Source: an uncultured Flavobacteriales bacterium
GTDB lineage: Bacteria; Bacteroidota; Bacteroidia; Flavobacteriales_D; Sanyastnellaceae
Direction: 5' to 3'
DNA: 64,000 bases
Assembly (NCBI GenBank): GCA_938084585.1
Contig: CALKFF010000033.1
Location: forward strand, 1-64,000
How positions within the stretch are numbered: the first letter of the stretch is position 1; each line of letters opens with the position of its first letter. This document shows, piece by piece, positions 18,188 through 27,743 of this stretch. Position numbers and translations under genes: made by a program. Under the pieces are notes generated by a model that saw nothing but the letters and a program-made list of their open reading frames with translations, was not told the DNA's origin and did no database searches.

Positions 18188-19547
18188 TTCAGCGTCACAT
18201 GTCCCGTGGGTGCTGCGAAGTGCGCGCGAACCGTCGCCTAGACAGGAATACGTGATGGACCAAGTCTTTCGTCGGTGGTTCAAGACGTCCTGGAGGTGGC
18301 AGCGACGAGATGACGGGGTAGAAACCCGCTTGGAATGTGAAGGCGTTGAGGTGGGACGATGGCACGACCATCCTTTGGTGACAACCGATGTGCAGCCTCA
18401 AGACGACCACCTCGTGGAATGGACCCCCTGGCAACATGGTGAGGTGGCTTTGCGTGTGCCTTGCGCCGTGGAGACGGATGCCCACAGTTGGCCCTTCGAT
18501 CCTTTGGCCGCGACGTTCCACGCGCTCACATGTTGGGAAGAGCAAGCTGGCAGGGTGGCTTTGGATGAACATGGTCGCCCTCGGAGCTTTCCCGCCGCTT
18601 GGCGGTCTCTGCAAGGACACGTTCAAGGATTTGGGCAGGTCGTTTCGGCGGCGCAACAGCCCCGATGGCCTTGGGTGGACATCATGTGGCACACCATCGT
18701 TGGACCCCGGGTTGCGGAGCAACCCTTGGTGTGCGATTGGACTTTCGACGTGGACGTGGCGTACAAGCACAAGGGAAGGGCTCGGTGGAAATCGTTGCTG
18801 TTGCAGGTGCGTGACCTTGGTCTGGGACGCTGGGCAGTGGTTCAGGAGCGGTTCAGGGTCAACCGCGGGTGGATGAAAGACGCCTACGACACTTACGATT
18901 GGCTGTTGGAACATCACCGTGGCGAACCCGTGACGTTTCACGTGCTTGCCGCGAACCGAAACCGTCCCTACGACGTGGGCTTGGATCCAGCAGGAACCGC
19001 GTTGCCTGATTTGGTGGGGAACCTTTCGAATCGTCCACAGGTTGTGGTGCGGTGGCATCCTGGATACGGTGCGCTGGAAGACCCCAACGTGGCGCTGGCA
19101 GAACAAGCGCGGTTGAAGTCGTGGCCTGGCGTGCGTTGCGATGAAGTGAGAACCCATTTTTTGCGGGGATGTCCAGGAAGGCTTTGGCGACAATGGGTAG
19201 GCATGGGCATTGCAGTGGACAGTTCGTTGGGATGGGCCCACGACGTGGGCTTCCGCGCCGGCACGAGTCGAGATTTCACGGCGTTTGACGCGAGGGACAA
19301 CAAGGCCCTGCCGTTGAAGCTGCAGCCCATGGTGGCCATGGACGAAGCCATGCGGGGCAAGCTGGGCTGGTCTGCTGCCCAGGCTGAACAACACTTGACC
19401 GACCTTTTGGAGATGGTGGCCGCTGTCGGAGGAGGTTGGCGGATGTGCTGGCACAACACCTCCATCAGCGACACAGAAGCATGGGTGGGGTGGAAGTCAA
19501 CATACGTTGGCATCACCCGAAAGGCCCAGAGCAAGACTGTGGGGTAA
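18180..19547 (+). CDS. Polysaccharide deacetylase-like protein (DUF7033-type Bacteroidota family)
   Basis: TFDVDVAYKHKGR..., WHPGYGALEDPNVALAEQARL, GIAVDSSLGWAHDVGFRAGTSRDFTAFD, CWHNTSISDTEAWVGW. Confidence 0.7.
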   Translation: MVDSASHVPWVLRSAREPSPRQEYVMDQVFRRWFKTSWRWQRRDDGVETRLECEGVEVGRWHDHPLVTTDVQPQDDHLVEWTPWQHGEVALRVPCAVETDAHSWPFDPLAATFHALTCWEEQAGRVALDEHGRPRSFPAAWRSLQGHVQGFGQVVSAAQQPRWPWVDIMWHTIVGPRVAEQPLVCDWTFDVDVAYKHKGRARWKSLLLQVRDLGLGRWAVVQERFRVNRGWMKDAYDTYDWLLEHHRGEPVTFHVLAANRNRPYDVGLDPAGTALPDLVGNLSNRPQVVVRWHPGYGALEDPNVALAEQARLKSWPGVRCDEVRTHFLRGCPGRLWRQWVGMGIAVDSSLGWAHDVGFRAGTSRDFTAFDARDNKALPLKLQPMVAMDEAMRGKLGWSAAQAEQHLTDLLEMVAAVGGGWRMCWHNTSISDTEAWVGWKSTYVGITRKAQSKTVG

Positions 19548-19556
19548 CTTCAGACC

Positions 19557-20027
19557 ATGGAGTGGCAAGCGTTGGACGCGACATTGGTTTTGGAGTATGC
19601 CGCTTGGGCGGCCGTGGCTGTGGTCAAGTTCGTGGTCACCCCCTCTTTGATGATGGCGACAGGCCATCCTTGGTGGGTCGCTTGGGCGGTCACAGCGGTG
19701 GGTGCCGCCGGAGGGGTGTGGATGGTTTGGCATTCAGGCAAGCGCTTGTTTTCGTGGTTTGAGGAAAGGCTAGGGTCGCGGGAAGAGCGTGGAAAGCGAA
19801 CGTTCACGCAAGGGCGTCGACGCATTGTGTGGCTGAAAAACCATTTTGGGTTGCGCGGGCTCTTGGCGGTCTCAGGTTTGATTTCAGTGCCGATTGCCAC
19901 CACGCTTGCGGCCAAATATTTCCGACACCATCCTTGGGTCATGCAGCGCTTGATGCTTGCCTTCGCCCTGTGGGCGCTGGCCTTGGCTGCCGCATCATGG
20001 TGGGTCAAAAATGCACATCTCTCATGA
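19557..20027 (+). CDS. Hypothetical membrane protein
   Basis: 156 aa with several hydrophobic segments; TAACTTCA 12 nt upstream of ATG; ATGA overlap with next gene. Confidence 0.7.
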   Translation: MEWQALDATLVLEYAAWAAVAVVKFVVTPSLMMATGHPWWVAWAVTAVGAAGGVWMVWHSGKRLFSWFEERLGSREERGKRTFTQGRRRIVWLKNHFGLRGLLAVSGLISVPIATTLAAKYFRHHPWVMQRLMLAFALWALALAAASWWVKNAHLS

Positions 20028-20737
20028 CCCTTGCTCCTTTGTTCTTTGACCTGGACCACACGCTGTGGGACTTCGAAACCAACTCCAGGCTGGCCCTGGA
20101 GCAAGGGTTCAAGGACCTCGGCCTGGCGTCCTTGGGGGTGGCCGATCTGCCCACGTGGATTCGACATTACGAGGCGGCCAACGACCATTGTTGGGCCGAA
20201 TTCAGGGCCGGCAGGATGGACAAAGCCACCTTGCGCGGCCGTCGGTTTGAATTGGCGTTGGAGGCTTGTGGGGCGGCGTGCCCTGTGGGCTTTCCAGGTC
20301 AAATGGGGGAGCATTACTTGGCCCACAGCCCCTGCCAAAAGACCCTCATCCCAGGCACGTTGGAGGTTCTTGAGACCCTGCGCGCCCGAGGCCACCGAAT
20401 GTGGGTGCTGACCAACGGGTTCGACGAGGTGCAGCATTTGAAGATGGACAACTGCAACCTGACGCCGTTTTTCGAAGGGGTCTACACCAGCGACGCGTTG
20501 GAGGTCAAAAAGCCCAACCCGCAAGCGTACCGGCTCGCGGCTGAACGTGCAGGGCTGACTGCGGCAGAATTCAAGTATGTGGTGATGGTGGGGGACAGTT
20601 TGGAAAGCGACGTCTTGGGGGCCCAGCAAGTGGGGTGGAGGGGGGTGCATTTCGCGCCTGCTGGAGAGCGACATCCTGAGGCTTGGCGCACGATCCAATC
20701 GCTTCCGGAGTTGCTGGATTTGGAGCTCAAGGCCTGA
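20024..20737 (+). CDS. HAD-superfamily hydrolase, YjjG-type noncanonical nucleotidase
   Basis: LFFDLDHTLWDFETNSRLALEQGF, LTNGFDEVQHLKM, SDALEVKKPNPQAYRLA, VVMVGDSLESDVLGAQQVGW; start moved to ATG 20024. Confidence 0.9.
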   Translation: MTLAPLFFDLDHTLWDFETNSRLALEQGFKDLGLASLGVADLPTWIRHYEAANDHCWAEFRAGRMDKATLRGRRFELALEACGAACPVGFPGQMGEHYLAHSPCQKTLIPGTLEVLETLRARGHRMWVLTNGFDEVQHLKMDNCNLTPFFEGVYTSDALEVKKPNPQAYRLAAERAGLTAAEFKYVVMVGDSLESDVLGAQQVGWRGVHFAPAGERHPEAWRTIQSLPELLDLELKA

Positions 20738-20751
20738 CGTACCTTCGGGTC

Positions 20752-21069
20752 ATGGCAGATCAAGACAAAAAGGGAAAACTCAACATTGAGCTCCCCGAGG
20801 AGGTGGCCACGGGGGTGTACGCCAACCTGGCCGTCATCACCCACAGCCCCGCAGAGTTTGTGATGGATTTCATCCAGGTGATGCCGGGGATGCCCAAAGC
20901 CAAGGTTCGCAACCGCGTGGTGATGTCACCGCATCACGTCAAGCGTCTTTTGGGCGCGCTGGCTGAAAACGTGCAGCGTTTCGAGAAGCAGCACGGCCCG
21001 ATTCAAGACCACGGTCAAGAAGACCCTGGCATGCCTTTGCCCTACATGGGGCCGCAGGGTCAGGCCTGA
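20752..21069 (+). CDS. DUF3467 domain-containing protein
   Basis: GVYANLAVITHSPAEFVMDFIQVMPGMPKAKVRNRVVMSPHHVKRLLGALAENVQRFE; ATG 12 nt after TACCTTCG. Confidence 0.85.
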   Translation: MADQDKKGKLNIELPEEVATGVYANLAVITHSPAEFVMDFIQVMPGMPKAKVRNRVVMSPHHVKRLLGALAENVQRFEKQHGPIQDHGQEDPGMPLPYMGPQGQA

Positions 21070-22352
21070 GCCACCCAGTGGTTGGTGCCGTGGACGACGC
21101 CACGGACCGCGCATGTCAACCCTTCGGGCAACGGAGGTGTGTTGGCCGCCTTGGTCGAAACTTCGGCGTGGTGCGCAGCCTCTGGTGCGTGCCAGGTCAA
21201 GTTCGCCACACTTCCAGCTGCGATGGGGGCGTGGTCGAGTCCCAGGACGTTCCTCGGCCCTGAAGACCATGCGCGAACGGCCGCAGCATGGGCGTTGTCT
21301 TTGGAAGTCTCTTGCGCAAGGCCATGGACGGTCAGCGCAAATGCCGACGACAAGCTGGCCATGCCGTTGGGGCTCAAGACAAATTCCACGTCGTGGTGCT
21401 CCAAATCTTCAGGCCTGTGGTCGCTGACCACCATGTCAATGGTGCCGTCCAACACGCCGTTCCTCAAGGCTGTCCGGTCGAACGCCGCGCGGAACGGAGC
21501 TCGGACCTTCAGTGTGCCTTGGAATCCTCTCAAGTCTTCGTCGATGTAAACCAAATGACCTGCGGTGGTGCCGCATGTCACGGAGAGTCCTTCGGCTTTG
21601 GCTTCTCGAATCAAGTCGAGCGATTGGGCGGCGGTCACGATGGAAAAGTGCAACTGTCCGCCCGCGTGCCTCAGCACCTCCAAATCACGCGACACCCGAA
21701 GCACTTCGGCTTCCACCGGGACGCCGAGCAACCCCATTTCAGTGCTCACCAACCCTTCGTGCATCACCCCACCTTGGTTCAAGTCGGTTTCCAGGGGCAA
21801 ATCCATCACGGTCTTGCCATGGGCCCTGGAGTAAGTCAAGGCGCGTTGCAAGGCCCCCACCCGGTCCATTGGCGCATCGTCTGTGAAGGCCACCGCACCG
21901 TGGTGCGCCATGTCGCTCATTTCAGCCAGTTGCTGGCCTTGACCCTGCTCTGTGACGCATCCCATGGGCAGCACGGTGGTCGGGCAGCCTGAAGCTTGGG
22001 CCTTGTTCCCTTTGGCCAGCAGGCTTTCCACGGCCATGGCGTGGTCCACAGGGGGATGGGTCGAGGGCAGCAAGGCCACTTGGGTCATCCCGGCTGCCGC
22101 GGCGACTTGGAGTCCGTGGGCAAGTCCCTCTTTGGTTTCTTCTCCGGGTTCGCGGAAGTGGACTTGGCCGTCCACCCACCCTTGGCTCACCACGGCACCA
22201 CGCCCTTCGAGGACTTTGGCAGAGGACGCTTCGAGGTTGGGGGCGACCTCGGCGATTTGGCCTTGGTTCACCAAAATGTCGACCACCTGGCCATGCCATG
22301 GGCTGGAAGGATCCAGCACCTGGAGTTGTTTCAGGAGAAGAGCTTGTTCCAT
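21060..22352 (-). CDS. Dihydroorotase-like amidohydrolase (metal-ligand motifs degenerate)
   Basis: VVSQGWVDGQVHFREPGEETKEGLAHGLQVAAAAGMTQVALLPSTHPPVD; KVRAPFRAAFDRTALRNGVLDGTIDMVVSDHRPED. Confidence 0.85.
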   Translation of the reverse strand: MEQALLLKQLQVLDPSSPWHGQVVDILVNQGQIAEVAPNLEASSAKVLEGRGAVVSQGWVDGQVHFREPGEETKEGLAHGLQVAAAAGMTQVALLPSTHPPVDHAMAVESLLAKGNKAQASGCPTTVLPMGCVTEQGQGQQLAEMSDMAHHGAVAFTDDAPMDRVGALQRALTYSRAHGKTVMDLPLETDLNQGGVMHEGLVSTEMGLLGVPVEAEVLRVSRDLEVLRHAGGQLHFSIVTAAQSLDLIREAKAEGLSVTCGTTAGHLVYIDEDLRGFQGTLKVRAPFRAAFDRTALRNGVLDGTIDMVVSDHRPEDLEHHDVEFVLSPNGMASLSSAFALTVHGLAQETSKDNAHAAAVRAWSSGPRNVLGLDHAPIAAGSVANLTWHAPEAAHHAEVSTKAANTPPLPEGLTCAVRGVVHGTNHWVAQA

Positions 22353-24364
22353 CTGCGAAGGAGTAAAGTTTCAAAAGCCAACGCCATCAAGGCCGCGGCG
22401 AAAAAGTACCACGCCAGCCGTTTGCCAGAGATATGTTGTTCCACCAAGTTTCGGAGTTGGCTTTCAGGTTGGGTCCAAATCTGAATGTCAGGCCAGCCCA
22501 ACGAGGCGGTTCGTTCGCGCCAGGCCTCGATGTCCCACACCGCCAAGTTGGATTCATCGGGGGAGTGGTTGAGTCCAAAAGTGGCCACGGCCGTGTCGTT
22601 GCGAAGCACGGTGTACCCACCAGGCTCGTTCAGGCCCTCTCCCCAGCGGAGCGACGTGCCTTGCGGGGTGCTTCTCCGTTCGGGAACCACCTGCACGTCC
22701 GAGGCACCCACAATGCGCCAGGTGTTGTCGCGTCGTTGTCCGGGCAACCTTGGAACCGTCAAGGCTTCGGTGTCGTCCAGCCGTTGGGCAAGGGCCGCTC
22801 CGTGACGTGCTGATTCGGCCACCCTCAGGAGCGTGGGAACGAAGAGGCCATGCCGTGTGAAGTTCCCAGTTTCCAGACACGTGCCGAGCAAGTACAGGTC
22901 TCCTCCCTCGTCGGACGGCATGCGGGTCAGGTACGGCAGTCCGTTGGCCGCGGTGGCCAGCACTTGCTCTTGGGCCCTTGGACGCCGGTTGAGGATGCGG
23001 TCGTACACCGGCCAATCGACCCGCGACGGCACGCTTCGAAACACGGGCTGAAACAGGGGGTGTGACCATTGAACGTCGGTCACCCGTCCTGCTCCGCGAA
23101 CATAGGAGGCGTCTCCAGCAATCCAAGAGGTTCCGCGCGCCAAGCTGTCCGGCAACACCATGACGGTTCCTCCGAGCGCCATGAATTCACGCACCAAAGA
23201 GACGGCCCCCAGAGAGGGTTCGTCGATGGCATGAACGACCAAAAGGTCGTACCCCATCAGGACAGGAGACGTTGGCAAGGACTGCACCCAATCTACCTCG
23301 ACAAGGCCGTCCGAAGACTGAAACGCTTGTTGGACGGCTTGCGTGGTTTTGTCCCTCAACGCCCCGCCTGACCAATGCAAAGCCTTCACCCCGGAGGACA
23401 CGTTGTACCCGATGTGGTGCACGTCATCGAAGGACACTGGGGCGTCGTCGATGCGCACTTCGACGAGGTGCGGTCCCGGCGCTCCGTGGGTGAAACGAAG
23501 CACGGTGTCGGTGGGCATGCCTGGCACGACATTGAACGACCCCAAGGCCTCGGGCACCCCGTCCACGCGCAGTTGCAAAGGGAGGCCGTCCACCCCGTCG
23601 AGGGCATCATGGCCAATCCGAACGTGCAACTCAGCATCGCGGTCGGGCAGGGCCAGCGGCGTTTCGAACCACACCGAGTCCACCCACAAGTTGGGCGAGG
23701 GGTTGGCTTGGACAGGGAGCAGGTGCCACGAGACCGTGGTGTCTGGCGGCGTCATGGCGTCCACCTCGTGGCTGCTTTCTTGCACGTCGCTGATCCAAAA
23801 GGCCCGCTTTGAAGCCGATTCGGCCCGCCCCAACTGGTCCATGGACCGCTCCATCACAGCTTCCAGTCCGGGGCTGTGGGATGAAAGTTGGATGGAGGCG
23901 ATGCGTTCAAGGGCCTCCGGCTGGGTCAAGAACCGCTGGTCTTGGCCCTGAAATCCGCTTGTGAACACGTGGAACAAGTCGGTTTCTGCAAAGGACTCCA
24001 CCAACGCGTTGGCTTTCCCTTTGGCTTCTTGGAGCAAGGGAGCCGATTCGCCGGACGCCATCATGGATGGGCTGGTGTCGACGTAGATGGACACGGCGTT
24101 GCGGCCTGCTTCTCCAGCCTTGGATTCTGGCGTCAGCATGGGGTCCGCGAAGGCCAAAATCAAGCATCCGAAGGCCAGAAGCCGCGCCAGCAAAATCAGC
24201 AGATTCCTGAGCCTGTGGCGGGAGCGGGCCTCTTTTTGCACGTCCCGGAGGAAGGCCACGTTGGAAAACGCCACGCGCTTGAAGCGCCGAAGCTGGAGCA
24301 AGTGCAAGGCCACAGGGATGGCGAGCGCCAGCAAACCCCAGAGTATGTCAGGACGACCCCACAC
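22331..24364 (-). CDS. BatA N-terminal-domain / von Willebrand-like membrane protein
   Basis: ILWGLLALAIPVALHLLQLRRFKRVAFSNVAFLRDVQKEARSRHRLRNLLILLARLLAFGCLILAFADPM; VSIYVDTSPSMM (MIDAS-like); GTG start 13 nt from TAAATTCG on minus strand. Confidence 0.88.
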   Translation of the reverse strand: MWGRPDILWGLLALAIPVALHLLQLRRFKRVAFSNVAFLRDVQKEARSRHRLRNLLILLARLLAFGCLILAFADPMLTPESKAGEAGRNAVSIYVDTSPSMMASGESAPLLQEAKGKANALVESFAETDLFHVFTSGFQGQDQRFLTQPEALERIASIQLSSHSPGLEAVMERSMDQLGRAESASKRAFWISDVQESSHEVDAMTPPDTTVSWHLLPVQANPSPNLWVDSVWFETPLALPDRDAELHVRIGHDALDGVDGLPLQLRVDGVPEALGSFNVVPGMPTDTVLRFTHGAPGPHLVEVRIDDAPVSFDDVHHIGYNVSSGVKALHWSGGALRDKTTQAVQQAFQSSDGLVEVDWVQSLPTSPVLMGYDLLVVHAIDEPSLGAVSLVREFMALGGTVMVLPDSLARGTSWIAGDASYVRGAGRVTDVQWSHPLFQPVFRSVPSRVDWPVYDRILNRRPRAQEQVLATAANGLPYLTRMPSDEGGDLYLLGTCLETGNFTRHGLFVPTLLRVAESARHGAALAQRLDDTEALTVPRLPGQRRDNTWRIVGASDVQVVPERRSTPQGTSLRWGEGLNEPGGYTVLRNDTAVATFGLNHSPDESNLAVWDIEAWRERTASLGWPDIQIWTQPESQLRNLVEQHISGKRLAWYFFAAALMALAFETLLLRRWNKLFS

Positions 24365-24393
24365 AGACGCGAATTTAGCCCGATTTTTGCGGC

Positions 24394-25173
24394 ATGACCC
24401 AGGGGGAACTCAAGGACTTTTTGTGGGAGAAAGCTTCGCAGTACGAGGTGCCGGATTTCATCCCGAACGACCCCCTTTCTGTGCCCCACCGTTTCACGCG
24501 CCGTGAAGACGTCGAAGTGTCTGCATTCTTGGCGGCGACGTTGGCTTGGGGCAACCGGGTGTCCATCCTCAAAAGCTTGGACAAATTGATGGAATGCATG
24601 GACCATGCGCCCGGGCAATTCGTCTTGGAGCATGAGGAGACGGACCTCAAAGTGTTCGATGGGTTTGTGCACCGAACGTTCCAAGCCGAGGACGCACGCG
24701 GGTTCATGCGGGCCTTGCGTGGGTTGATGCGGGCGCACGGAAGCCTGGAGGCGGCCTTTCAGGTGCACGCGCCTGAAGGTGAAGGCCCCGCCAGCATCAA
24801 GCCAACGCTTGCGGGATTCCACCGCACATTCATGGCCCAAACTGGCGTGTCGCCACGCACCAAAAAACACGTGGCCAACCCCGAGGCGGGTTCCGCGGCC
24901 AAGCGCCTCAACATGTTCCTTCGGTGGATGGTTCGCCCGTCGACCCGAGGGGTGGACTTGGGGCTTTGGTCGTCGTTCAGGCCGCAGGATTTGCACATCC
25001 CGCTGGACGTGCACACCGGCAACGTGGGGCGCAAACTCGGCCTGTTGACGCGCAAGGCCAACGACTGGCGGGCGGTGGACGAGTTGACGGCCTCTTTGCG
25101 GGAGATGGATCCCCAGGACCCGGTCCGGCTGGATTTTGCGCTGTTTGGGTTGGGAGCGATGGAAGGATTTTGA
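24394..25173 (+). CDS. TIGR02757 (DUF2400) family protein
   Basis: DFIPNDPLSVPHRFTRREDVEVSAFLAATLAWGNRVSILKSLDKLM; KRLNMFLRWMVRPSTRGVDLGLW; PLDVHTGNVGRKLGLL. Confidence 0.88.
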   Translation: MTQGELKDFLWEKASQYEVPDFIPNDPLSVPHRFTRREDVEVSAFLAATLAWGNRVSILKSLDKLMECMDHAPGQFVLEHEETDLKVFDGFVHRTFQAEDARGFMRALRGLMRAHGSLEAAFQVHAPEGEGPASIKPTLAGFHRTFMAQTGVSPRTKKHVANPEAGSAAKRLNMFLRWMVRPSTRGVDLGLWSSFRPQDLHIPLDVHTGNVGRKLGLLTRKANDWRAVDELTASLREMDPQDPVRLDFALFGLGAMEGF

Positions 25174-25183
25174 CCTTTGCGCG

Positions 25184-26296
25184 GTGAAGTTGCGTGAGAC
25201 CAAAGACGGCAGCCACACCCTCCACAACCCGGAGATGGATGTGTTCTACCACAGCGTTCATGGCGCGTGGGCGGAGACGCAACACGTGTTTGGTGCGATG
25301 GGGTTGGACGAGGCTTTTGCGCGGCAACCGGAGGGGGCCATCCACATTTTGGAGGTGGGACTCGGCACGGGACTCAACGTCTTGGACGCCTGGGTGCGGG
25401 CCAAATCCTCAAACCGACAGGTGGTCGTCCGAAGCCTCGAACCCAAGCCCTTGAGCTGGGCCGACGTCGCGCCGCTAGGCCATGCCGCGCTCGCCGAAGC
25501 ACCCGAAGAGGTGCTCCAGAACATCGTGGCAGGACGCCATGTCGACGTTCATATGGATTTCACCAGAATCGACGCCGGCGTCATGGACGCGCTCCTGGAG
25601 GAGGGCTGGGCCGACGTCGTGTACTTCGACGCCTTCGCCCCGGCGGCACAGCCGGAATTGTGGACCGCCCCTGTGATGGACCGGATGCGGTGGGCGCTCA
25701 AGCCAGGCGGTCAGTTGGTGACGTATTGCGCCAAGGGCGACGTCCGTCGGACCATGGAAGAGGCAGGATTCCAGATGGACCGAATCCCTGGCCCCCCAGG
25801 CAAGCGCGAAATGCTGCGCGCCACCAAAGTGGCACGTCCACAAGGACGATTCAACGTCCGCGCCTACATGGTGGTGGTCCAAGAATGGAAGGTCTTGGTG
25901 TCCTACGAGCGGCTGCCGATGGGTGGGGTCATGAAATTTCCAGGCGGAGGCGTGGAGTGGGGTGAAGGACCAGCCGCAGCCATTCGTCGTGAGGCCTTGG
26001 AAGAGTTGGGCCAGTCGGTGACTGTGGACGCGTTGTTGCACGTCAGCCGCAAGGCCCACATCAGTTCCTTCGACGAGAACCAGCAGGTGTTGGCCATCCA
26101 CCATCTGGCCCGATTGGATGGCCCTGTGCGCTTTGAGGACGACGGCATGTTGGAAGATGTGTTCGGGAAGGGCGTTCCCATGATGGACCAAAAGCTCGGC
26201 TGGCGCGACGTCCACACGCTCAAGCCACAAGACTTTCACTTCGCCTCAGACCGAGAGGCTTGGGAGGCGTGGCAGAAGAGCCAAGTCGCGGGGTGA
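25184..26296 (+). CDS. Fusion protein: MnmD-type (DUF752) tRNA methyltransferase domain + Nudix hydrolase domain
   Basis: ETKDGSHTLHNPEMDVFYHSVHGAWAETQHVF, ILEVGLGTGLNVLDAW, VVYFDAFAPAAQPELW, LVTYCAKGDVRRTMEEAGF then GGGVEWGEGPAAAIRREALEELGQ (Nudix box); GTG start 12 nt after GACCTTTG. Confidence 0.82.
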   Translation: MKLRETKDGSHTLHNPEMDVFYHSVHGAWAETQHVFGAMGLDEAFARQPEGAIHILEVGLGTGLNVLDAWVRAKSSNRQVVVRSLEPKPLSWADVAPLGHAALAEAPEEVLQNIVAGRHVDVHMDFTRIDAGVMDALLEEGWADVVYFDAFAPAAQPELWTAPVMDRMRWALKPGGQLVTYCAKGDVRRTMEEAGFQMDRIPGPPGKREMLRATKVARPQGRFNVRAYMVVVQEWKVLVSYERLPMGGVMKFPGGGVEWGEGPAAAIRREALEELGQSVTVDALLHVSRKAHISSFDENQQVLAIHHLARLDGPVRFEDDGMLEDVFGKGVPMMDQKLGWRDVHTLKPQDFHFASDREAWEAWQKSQVAG

Positions 26297-26317
26297 CGCT
26301 TGCCACTGGGGCCGGGT

Positions 26318-26899
26318 TCAGCCCAGCAGTCCCCAACGCTGCTCCACGCAATCGTCGATGCGCCTGCAAAGCTGTTCTGGGGTGAACGTCCGCCACCCGA
26401 GTTCGTTCAATTCCCCACCGAGGACGAAGTACGAATCGAGGTCGATGGCTTGCATGTCCGCCAAGACGTGTTCGCGGAAATTCAGCAATGCAATCCATCC
26501 GTCGTCCTCCACAAGTTCGTCGAACCACTCCTCGTAGTACGCGTCGTCGCTGTGGTGAAAGTTGAGCACGTTCTCGCCAATCAGCACAAACTTGGTCACC
26601 CCGCCTGCCATCAACGGGTCGATGACCTCGCGTTTCAAGAGCATGATGTCGTTGAACAAACAATCGTTCCACTCCCCGATGAATTCCAGGATGGCGTACC
26701 CTTCGTCGTAATCGGCGTAGAGGATCTTGGTGTAGAGCGTTTGGCTCCCAAACTCATCCCATTGGGGGTGGATGAAGTGGTTGTAGACCTTGAGGTGGTA
26801 GGCAAACTCGTTGTACACCCGGTCGTAGAACGGGCTTTGGGGATCTTGGCTCGCCACGTAGTGGTTGCGCCAGGCGTAGTAGGGTTCAAGAGCGTGCAT
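26318..26899 (-). CDS. Conserved hypothetical protein
   Basis: 193 aa, HALEPYYAWRNHYVASQDPQSPFYDRVYNEF; translationally close to murQ. Confidence 0.75.
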   Translation of the reverse strand: MHALEPYYAWRNHYVASQDPQSPFYDRVYNEFAYHLKVYNHFIHPQWDEFGSQTLYTKILYADYDEGYAILEFIGEWNDCLFNDIMLLKREVIDPLMAGGVTKFVLIGENVLNFHHSDDAYYEEWFDELVEDDGWIALLNFREHVLADMQAIDLDSYFVLGGELNELGWRTFTPEQLCRRIDDCVEQRWGLLG

Positions 26900-26902
26900 G
26901 GG

Positions 26903-27727
26903 TCAGTCCTTGTGGGCCTCCACAGCGGCGCGCACGCTGCCGTGGGACAACAAAAGCGCTTCAGCTTCCGCCATGTTCAACCCCGTGGCATCGGCCACCA
27001 TTCTGGAGCCACGTTCGACCAACTTGGCGTTGGAAAGCTGCATGTCCACCATGCGGTTGCCTTGCACGTGGCCGAGTCGAATCATTGTGGCGGTCGTGAG
27101 CCTGTTGAGGAGAAGTTTGGTGGCCGTTCCTGCCTTCATGCGGGTCGACCCCGTCACGAATTCCGGCCCCGTGACTGCCACGACCGGATGGTCGCACGCC
27201 CCGACAACCAGGCCGTCCGGGTTGCATGTGACGCACCCTGTCAGCAAGCCATGTTTCCGTGCCTTGTTCAGCGCACCGACCACGTAAGGGGTTCGTCCAC
27301 TTGCGGCGATGCCGACCACGGTGTCGTGTTCAGTCGGGTGATGCGATTCCAAGTCCCGCCAGCCTTGCGCTTCGTCGTCTTCGGCCCCCTCCACCGCCCG
27401 GCGGATGGCGGTGTCTCCTCCCGCCATGATGCCCACCACCACGCCATGGGGCACCCCGAAGGTGGGTGGACATTCGCTGGCGTCGACCACCCCGAGGCGG
27501 CCGCTGGTGCCGGCCCCCAAGTAAAACAACCGTCCTCCTTGAGCCATGCGTGGGATCAAGGCTTCAACCAACCCCGCCAGCGCAGGCAGGGCCGCTTCCA
27601 CGGCCGGTTGGACGTCGTGGTCCACTTGGTGCATGGCGCCCAAGAGTTCATGAACGTCCATGTTGTGGAGGTTGTCGAACGCACCAGGTTGTTCCGTGGG
27701 GGGCAGTGGGTTGGAGTCTGAAGCCAT
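26903..27727 (-). CDS. murQ: N-acetylmuramic acid 6-phosphate etherase
   Basis: RLFYLGAGTSGRLGVVDASECPPTFG, VVGIAASGRTPYVVGAL, TGSTRMKAGTATKLLLNRLTTATMIRLG. Confidence 0.95.
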   Translation of the reverse strand: MASDSNPLPPTEQPGAFDNLHNMDVHELLGAMHQVDHDVQPAVEAALPALAGLVEALIPRMAQGGRLFYLGAGTSGRLGVVDASECPPTFGVPHGVVVGIMAGGDTAIRRAVEGAEDDEAQGWRDLESHHPTEHDTVVGIAASGRTPYVVGALNKARKHGLLTGCVTCNPDGLVVGACDHPVVAVTGPEFVTGSTRMKAGTATKLLLNRLTTATMIRLGHVQGNRMVDMQLSNAKLVERGSRMVADATGLNMAEAEALLLSHGSVRAAVEAHKD

Positions 27728-27743
27728 GGTCAGGGGTCTCCTT

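Noticed and set aside
22352-22366. TACTCCTTCG next to the dihydroorotase-like start as a -7 element
   Set aside because: Two extra bases break the consensus and the gene overlaps its upstream neighbour, so operonic expression is more likely.
26300-27721. 473-aa + strand ORF antisense to murQ and the hypothetical gene
   Set aside because: murQ motifs on the minus strand are decisive.
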